64,000 nucleotides of DNA from Ceratopteris richardii (Eukaryota; Streptophyta; Polypodiopsida; Polypodiales; Pteridaceae), in assembly GCA_020310875.1 (NCBI GenBank), contig CM035407.1:92702632-92766631 (forward strand), written 5' to 3'. A program made the translations under genes and the position numbers. The notes beneath the pieces are model-generated. The model saw only the letters and a list, made by a program, of their open reading frames with translations, did no database searches and was not told where the DNA came from. Shown piece by piece: positions 57,596-64,000 of this stretch (position 1 is the stretch's first letter; every line of letters starts with the position of its first letter).

Positions 57596-59415
57596 CTCTC
57601 TCCCCCTTAGCAGCACTTTTTGTGCAGAGGTCACTTGACCTATCTAAAAGTCTCCAAATTACAGGAAAATTGGTCAGCTTAAAGAAAGCTTAAGAGCTAC
57701 TTGCCCTCCAAATTTCAATAAATTTGGGCATTCCCACAAAGAGTAGCATCCAAATCTCTATGAGGCTGCTACCTCACTGCTATTTGCTCGATCATTTTTT
57801 TTTTTAAACTTAAAAATGACGAGACATGTTAATCCTTATGATTAAAAAAAGTTATTCATTATCTTGGATGGATTATGTCATGGAGATGTATCCATGCATA
57901 TAATGATCATCTAGATCAATGCAAACCAAATTAACCATCCAAATCGTCTCGTTGAAAAATCAACTCTTTACATAGTATCCACCTTTTAGTGAAAGTGAAT
58001 ATCTATGGACGCCATTCTATTCATTGTGCTTCTTGCACAATCATTAATCTCATTACAACTAATCATATACAAGCACTTAATACTTGTATTGATGATCATA
58101 TCCATAACACACTTGTGAAGACTTGGGATAAACTTCTCTATTAAGTACATAGATTTGCATGAAGAACAATTCATGTGCTCATGCGTTACTAGATGTAAAC
58201 ACATCTTAGTTTCTCTTAACGTATATACCTTATCTTTCACTTTCTAAAGGCATAATTAGCCTATGCCTGGCACCTCGATCACATACCTCATGCTCACCCT
58301 AACCAGTCGTGGTGATACATAAAAGTGATCTTCTATAAACAGAAAATGCATCATGCAGTTCAACTTTCTAACAATCATATTGTCTATGCATACATGCATT
58401 CACTCATGCATTTTATTCTCTACTTCAATAAAATTATATGCTTTTCACTATGCCGACAGAAGACTTCCTCTCTCACACAACACAACATCACTCTAGTTCT
58501 CACATGGCATATAACGCCATGTGGCTACAAAATTTCCGGCAGCATTTTGCCAGGAAAATGAAGCTTGAAAAAAAAATAATAATATTCTTTACAATGATAG
58601 GCATCAGCCTTGTGGTTGGAAAACCACACTCTTTACTCCAGAAACCTACAAAAAAGAAACTTTTCCAAAATGTGCTGTTGGGCACTACACACCCTCATAA
58701 CCATGTCTCTTTTTCTGCTTTCAATACCTGTAAAAGATTCTAAAACACACAAACAAGATCTGTGCATGCTTTTATGAATCAACATTAGTTAGAGTAACTT
58801 TATGTGCATAGATAAATTCATGTAAAAACTAGCTTTCATGCACATTCCAATATTGATTTCTTAAAACTGAAAGAAAATACAATGCAAAATTATAAACTTT
58901 GATGCGAGAGGTATCCAAATGAGTTTATTAGAAAGTAAAAATATGATGAAAATGTATGAAGAACAATTCTTTCCTATACAAAATGGTTCAAAATATGATT
59001 AAAAACTCCTAACTATCATATCGAACACTCAAGTCGCTCAAAAAGGGTTTCTCGCCAGTCAACAGCCATATAAAAGCTTGTGCAGAGATGGCTTCAAATG
59101 GTCCAAATATGGATTATGACCAGTCAAAAGAAAGGTCTTGAAGTCTAGAATCTATCGCAAGTTGGATTTCTTGATTTGGACATTCTATGATGAAGTTATG
59201 GCCAAAACAATGAAGCTAGGTGAGTGGGCAGCATACCTCTTCAAATGATATGCAGAGAATTAAATGCTCTCTACAGATGGTTTTTAATTATCCAATGATA
59301 GCTTGCAGCCACTCATTGGAAAGCCCTTGAAGTCTACTTCCTATTCCAAGTGGAATCATCCAATTTGGATATCGTGTGAGAGAGTTACGGCCATTTAAGT
59401 GTAGGTAGGTATACT
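57596..59415. other. Unassigned stretch right of O
   Basis: About 1.8 kb with no recognisable gene on either strand. Two related units of about 180 bases lie at about 59080-59205 and 59270-59400; each has a CTTGAAGTCTA word followed by an ATTTGGA(C/T)AT word and a (T/A)TA(T/C)GGCC word. They resemble the 192-bp units in the LTR of P, so this may be another LTR of a related family. Confidence 0.4.
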
Positions 59416-59744
59416 AATCTTGCTTTTTCTTCTCTTCTTTTTTTTTTCTTTACTCTTCTGTCTCTTTCTAATCTTCTCATTCTCTCTCTATTCTTCACTT
59501 TATCTCACCTTGGATCTCCTTCTTCTTCTCTGTTTCTATCTCTTCTTTCATCCTTTCTCTTTATCATTCACATGCTTTCATCTATTTCTCTCCTTTCTTT
59601 CCTAATTTATCATTCATCCTTTCTCTCTATAGCTTGTTCTTTCTCTTTTCTTCTCTCTCCATCTCTTTCTTTTTCTCTATCTCTCTTGGCTTCTCTCTTT
59701 CTATCTCTCTCTTTTCTCATGATTATGCTTTGGTTGGTTTAATT
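59416..59744 (+). repeat. Pyrimidine (CT/TTC) rich tract
   Basis: About 320 bases made almost only of T and C on the plus strand (TTCTCT, TTTCTC words), ending just left of the P LTR. Low-complexity; open frames across it are artefacts. Confidence 0.85.
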
Positions 59745-60578
59745 TGTTGGAGTTTATTGATCTCCAAAGTACAGCTAGAAGTAGGTGAAACCCAACAGGA
59801 CCTAGTTGACTTTTTCACAAACTTGTATGCACAGACCAATTTTCTTACAGAGCAAATTGCTCTTTACTCACTTGGAATTTTCCAAAACTGTTTCACACAC
59901 ATAAACTAGACTCTAAGATCTTTCCAACAAGATATAGAACACCTCAAATGGATAAATACACAATGAGCTATGACCTCTGCAATATGCAGCTTTAATGGAG
60001 ACCTTGAAACAGAGATGAACGTGAGGACAACCATCACTTGCAAAGACTACTGCTCTTAACTCACAACTCCAATGACTTTGAAACTTTCCAGAATACAAGT
60101 AGACTTAAAGATGTTTCTAACAAGCCAAAGAACACATGATTTGGATATATACACAAGGAGATATGACCTCTGCAAGTTTGAGGTTTAATGGAGACCTTCA
60201 GCAGGGATAAAAAACAGAGAACACACACTACTTGCAGAGAGTATTGATATCAGCTCACAAATCCAATGATTATGAAAATTTACAGGAAGAAAGTAGAGAG
60301 TAAGATCTTTCCAATGAGCTATCAAACATGTAATTTGGATATATAATGAGGGAGATACAAGCTCTGCAATCTTTGCATACAAAACTACAGCAGTGTAGAG
60401 ATACACATATGACTCTCTTGGACATCCCACTAATTTGACTCACCATGTTCTAGAACTCACGTGGTATTTTTGCTACATTTTATGAATAATATGAGCCTTC
60501 TTGAAGTATTTGAAGACTTCCCAAAGGTATTTACATAATTTGAAACTTGTACCCTACATAAAACAAATGTTCGCAACA
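59745..60578 (-). repeat. 3' LTR of copia P
   Basis: About 834 bases, plus-strand ends TGTTGG...GCAACA; sense start TGTTGCGAAC. Contains nearly three tandem 192-bp units. Confidence 0.78.
59868..60400. repeat. 192-bp imperfect tandem repeats in LTR of P
   Basis: The word ATGACCTCTGCA starts near 59971 and 60163, and a diverged ATACAAGCTCTGCA near 60355, exactly 192 bases apart. Flanking words (GATCTTTCCAA, TTTGGATATATA, AATGGAGACCTT) repeat in phase. About 2.7 units. Confidence 0.85.
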
Positions 60579-60587
60579 TTCTCCCCC

Positions 60588-63500
60588 TCAAGTTTCAAAG
60601 GGTATTTCCTTCATGCCAAGAATATAGTTGAATCTTTGAAGCTTTGGTCCATCCAAGGATTTGGTGAAGATATCTGCAACTTGATCATTTGTTCCAACAA
60701 AAGAAACCTGCACTTCATTGTTCATGGCCTTCTCTCGAACATAATGATAGTGAACCTCTATATGCTTTGTTCTAGCATGAAAAATAGGATTTGAGGTCAT
60801 ATGAATGCTGCTCAAGTTATCCCCATATATCAGTGGTACATCAACCTGCACATTCAAGTCATGAAACAACTTTTTAAACCACATAACCTCAGTAGTAGCC
60901 AATGCTAAACCTCTATACTCAGCCTCTGTAGAAGATAAAGCAACTGTAGGCTGTTTCTTTGAACTCCATGTTAATGTCTTGTTTCCTGCTACTACCACAT
61001 ATCCACTTGTGGATCTTCTGTCATCTTTGCTTCCAGCCCAATCTGCATCACTAAAGACTTTAAGAGTTAGATCAGCATCATGACTATAAAATAATCCTTC
61101 GTTCATGGTACCTTTCAAATACCTAAGCACTCTTTTCACTGCATGCATATGAGGTACTCTAGGTTCATGCATAAACTGTGACAATACTCCCATTGCATAA
61201 CATATATCAGGTCTAGTTTTTGTTGTATAAATCAAAGATCCTACCATGGATCTATATACATTCATATCATGCAACTCATCACCTTCCTTTGCACTCAGCT
61301 TTACATTACATTCCATTGGAGTAGAAACAAATTTACATTCCTGCATACCAAACCTTTTCAGCATATCACATATATACTTTCTTTGTATCAACCACATACC
61401 TTCATTGCTATACACAATTTCAATCCCAAGAAAGTATCTGAGCAAACCAAGATATGAAATTTTAAATTCCTTTCCCAAATTACCTTTTATCTCATCAATT
61501 GCTTTTGCATCATTCCCTGTAATCAACAAGTCATCCACATAAATGCATACATAGACACACATGCCATCTACATGTTTTACATAAAGTGAAGGATCAGCAT
61601 GACTCACTGTGTATCCTTGCAGCATAAGATACTTTACCAACCTTGCATTCCATGCCCTTGGTGCCTGCTTAAGACCATACAATGCCTTCTTTAACCTGCA
61701 TACATGATTAGGACATTTTGCATCCACATAACCATCTGGTTGTGACATATACACTTCTTCATTTAACTCACCATTAAGAAAGGCATTCTTTATATCGAGT
61801 TGATATATATTCCACCTTTTACTTGCAGCTAAAGCCAACAAAGTTCTCACCGTTGCCATATTTGCTACTGGACTAAATGTTTCCTCATAGTCCACACCTT
61901 GAGTTTGATTATATCCTTTTGCTACAAGTCTAGCCTTATATCTAGACACACTACCATCACTATTTCTTTTAATCTTAAAAACCCACTTGCAACCAATTAC
62001 CTTTTGCTTTGGTGTACTTGGAACTAAATTCCAAGTCTTGTTATCCTGTAGTGCTTCCATTTCTTCTCTCATTGCTTTCTCCCACTTTTCATCTCCTTTG
62101 GCCTCATCATAACATGTGAATTTCCTGCTCAACTTTTGTCATAAAAGCATAATGAGTATTCATGAAAGATTCATAAGTATACCTTTGAGGTTGCTTACTT
62201 ACTCTTGAAGTTCTTCTTACCTCCAATGTAGATGCTCTTCCTTTCTTATTAGGAACCTTTGATGATTCTCCATACTCACATACATCACTAATTTCCTCTC
62301 CTTCATCATTAACTTCAACAAGTTTGAGTTTACCTTTACTTTTAACACTTGGAGGTGACTCTTGCCTTAATCTTCCATTGAAAGGTGATCCTCTTTCTTC
62401 ATCTAAACCACTCCTTTCATCATTTAAACTTCCTGATGGCTGAACTATGCATTCATCTCCTTCAACCACACCTTCTTCATTTTCATCCATGACCTGCAAA
62501 CAATTCTTATCTGCATACCATGAAAGTAATTCATCAAAGTTTACATCTCTTGACACAACAACCTTATTGGTATGAGGATTATAGCATCTATATCCTCTTT
62601 GAGTATCTGCATAACCAATAAATATACATTTTTCTGATTTTGCATCAAGTTTAGATCTCACCTCACTAGGTACATGTACATAACATATACAACCAAATAC
62701 TTTCAAATGACTTACACTTGGTTTCCTTCTATGCCATACCTCATATGGTGTCAAATGATGAACTCCAGCAGTCGGAACTCTATTCATAATGTAAACACTT
62801 GTGCTAACAGCTTCAGCCCAAAAATAATTAGGCAAACACATATCATTAAGCATGCTTCTAGATGCTTCTGCTATGATTCTATTTCTTCTTTCTGCGACTC
62901 CATTTTGTTGTGGAGTATACCTGCATGTAACTTCTCTTTTGATACCTTCATCATACAAAAAATCAGTAAAAGCTTGAGAGAAATACTCTCCCACTCCATC
63001 AGATCTTAGCTTCTTAACATACCTTCCTGTTTGCTTTTCGACATATGATTTGAACTTCTTGAAACAATAAAAAACCTCACTCTTATGTTTAATGAAATAC
63101 ACAAATGTCATTCTACTATGATCATCAATGAATGATACATAGTACTTATTACCAACCAAGGATGCCTCTTTAGTAGGTCCCCACACATCTGTGTGTATGA
63201 GATCTAGCAAACCATCACTTACATAGCTTGAATGCTTGAAAGGTTGTCTACTCTGCTTACCCATTTGACATGCTTCATAAAGATGCACCATATGTTGCTT
63301 AGTAAGATCAGGTAATCCTTCAACAATCCTCTTCTTTGATAGCTCCTTTAACCTGTGTACATTCATGTGTCCAATCCTTTTGTGCCATAGATCAAGCTCT
63401 GCTATTCGATGCATACCATAAGAGAAATAGTTTGTATGATTTGGGTTTACTTTGAATGTAAACAATCTACCTTGTTTTTGACCTCTAGCAATTAACCTCT

Positions 63501-63834
63501 TTTGCTTTGGATCCTCAATGAAGCAACTTGCATGATTAAATCTCACTTGTAGACCTTTTTCTACCATTTGACCAACCGACATCAAATTCTTAGTGATCGT
63601 TGGCACATAAAGTACATCCTTCAAGCAATTTTTCTTGCTCTTATCCTACATAACAACATCTCCAACCTGCATAATCTTATGTGTTGTATCATCTCCTGTT
63701 TCAACATGACCTTTACATGACGGATTATGCATATTAGAAAACCATGAAGCATCATGAGACATGTGATTAGAACAACCACTATCTACATACCATACATCGC
63801 TATTGCAATTCATCTTAGTTTCTACATTCATCAT
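60588..63834 (-). pseudogene. pol of copia P
   Basis: Protease WYVDSGCSNHMSHDASW lies near 63745-63798. GAG-pre-integrase LWHKRIGHMNVHRLKEL lies near 63345-63400. The integrase shows zinc-binding CQMGKQSRQP, HTDVWGPTKEAS near 63160-63200, SFIDDHSRMTFVYFIKH near 63090-63140 and PQQNGVAERRNRI near 62870-62910. RT reads WNLVPSTPKQKVIGCKWVFK near 61970-62035, VDYEETFSPVANMATVRTL near 61845-61905, and the catalytic YVDDLLITG near 61520-61550. RNase H reads FSDADWAGSKDDRRSTSGY near 61005-61062 and HARTKHIEVHYHYVREKAM near 60725-60782. Residues 60588-60640 (FNYILGMKEIPFET) close pol just before the polypurine tract. All catalytic signatures are present by eye. Confidence 0.92.
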
Positions 63835-64000
63835 AAGAAGAGAATCATAATCATCACTTTTACCTTCAACTGCATAATTTCCTTGTTGTTTACCTCTTCT
63901 TGAATAGCCTCCTCTTCGATTACCACCTTGATTATTTTCATTTTGATAACAATCTTTGGCATAGTGTCCATACCTTCCACATATATAGCAATTGTTCTTA
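63835..64000 (-). pseudogene. gag C-terminus of copia P (cut by window edge)
   Basis: A CCHC knuckle CYICGRYGHYAKDC lies near 63951-63992, followed in element order by a Gly/Arg/Asn-rich stretch (63875-63945) toward the protease. The rest of gag is outside the window. Confidence 0.85.

Larger units (their letters stand above)
59745..64000 (-). mobile_element. Copia element P, runs off right edge
   Basis: Minus-strand Ty1/copia element: 3' LTR (59745-60578), polypurine tract (CTTGAGGGGGAGAA in sense, about 60579-60592), RNase H, RT, integrase, protease and the gag zinc knuckle, which reaches the window edge. Long frames stay open over most of pol; only a few breaks in view, so it is among the best kept copies here. 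Its 5' LTR lies outside the window, so it cannot be dated from this sequence. Confidence 0.9.

Noticed and set aside
57986-58240. 84-residue minus-strand frame with several Cys
   Set aside because: No Cys/His spacing of a known zinc-binding type and no neighbouring retroelement part in the same frame.
59420-59909. Ser/Leu/Phe-rich frames on the plus strand resembling membrane proteins
   Set aside because: Produced by the pyrimidine-rich tract; composition alone explains the hydrophobicity.

Overview
This is a stretch of nuclear DNA from a land plant, built almost wholly of nested and abutting LTR retrotransposon remains. Plant origin is inferred from several Ty1/copia lineages primed by initiator-methionine tRNA (TGGTATCAGAGC-type sites next to TG...CA repeats), a Tnt1-like copia element, several Ty3/gypsy lineages, the AT-rich base composition and the nesting. 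I cannot name the species; a large-genome seed plant or fern would fit. I found no host protein gene, no intact tRNA or rRNA gene and no CRISPR array.

Layout, left to right. Copia A (minus, 1-2884) runs off the left edge and sits in copia I (minus, to 4964), which sits in a copia gag remnant Q (to about 5300). Then come copia R (plus, 5349-7868), gypsy H (minus, 7900-10130), an unassigned stretch, and a weak relative of the end repeat of element C (11190-11570). Gypsy G (plus) follows, in two pieces (11587-12655 and 17994-19050) around copia B (minus, 12656-17993). Next is a gene-free, LTR-like stretch (19052-22269) with two strong hairpins, leading into copia F (plus, to 25217).

The centre is a three-level nest. 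Gypsy E (minus, 25218-26503 and 38697-43055) holds element C (plus, 26504-38696), an LTR element in which I see gag and protease parts but no reverse transcriptase. C in turn holds Tnt1-like copia D (minus, 30486-36366), flanked by the duplication GACAA. End-repeat divergence read by eye agrees with this order: C about 5-6 percent, D about 1.5 percent.

To the right are copia M (minus, 43060-45110), copia gag remnant L (plus, to 45900), a 4 kb element-like stretch T with no recognisable coding part but a TATA-bearing LTR end (45901-50070), copia J (minus, to 51999), short gypsy and copia remnants V and U (plus, 52000-52737), copia K (minus, to 55097; same family as I and J), copia N (minus, to 57381), an unassigned stretch O, and copia P (minus, 59745 to the right edge), which is among the best kept.

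Features that stand out from the fossil background: a 5S-rRNA-like segment at the 5' end of D; an array of WRKY-type TTGAC cores in the end repeats of C; a 400-bp C-rich tract inside C that starts from a copy of C's own terminal sequence; a tRNA-derived SINE-like head at 49785-49860 that shares an 11-mer with the 5S-like region; 192-bp tandem repeats inside the LTR of P; and paired long hairpins at 20603-20753. I see no evidence for a new multi-gene system.
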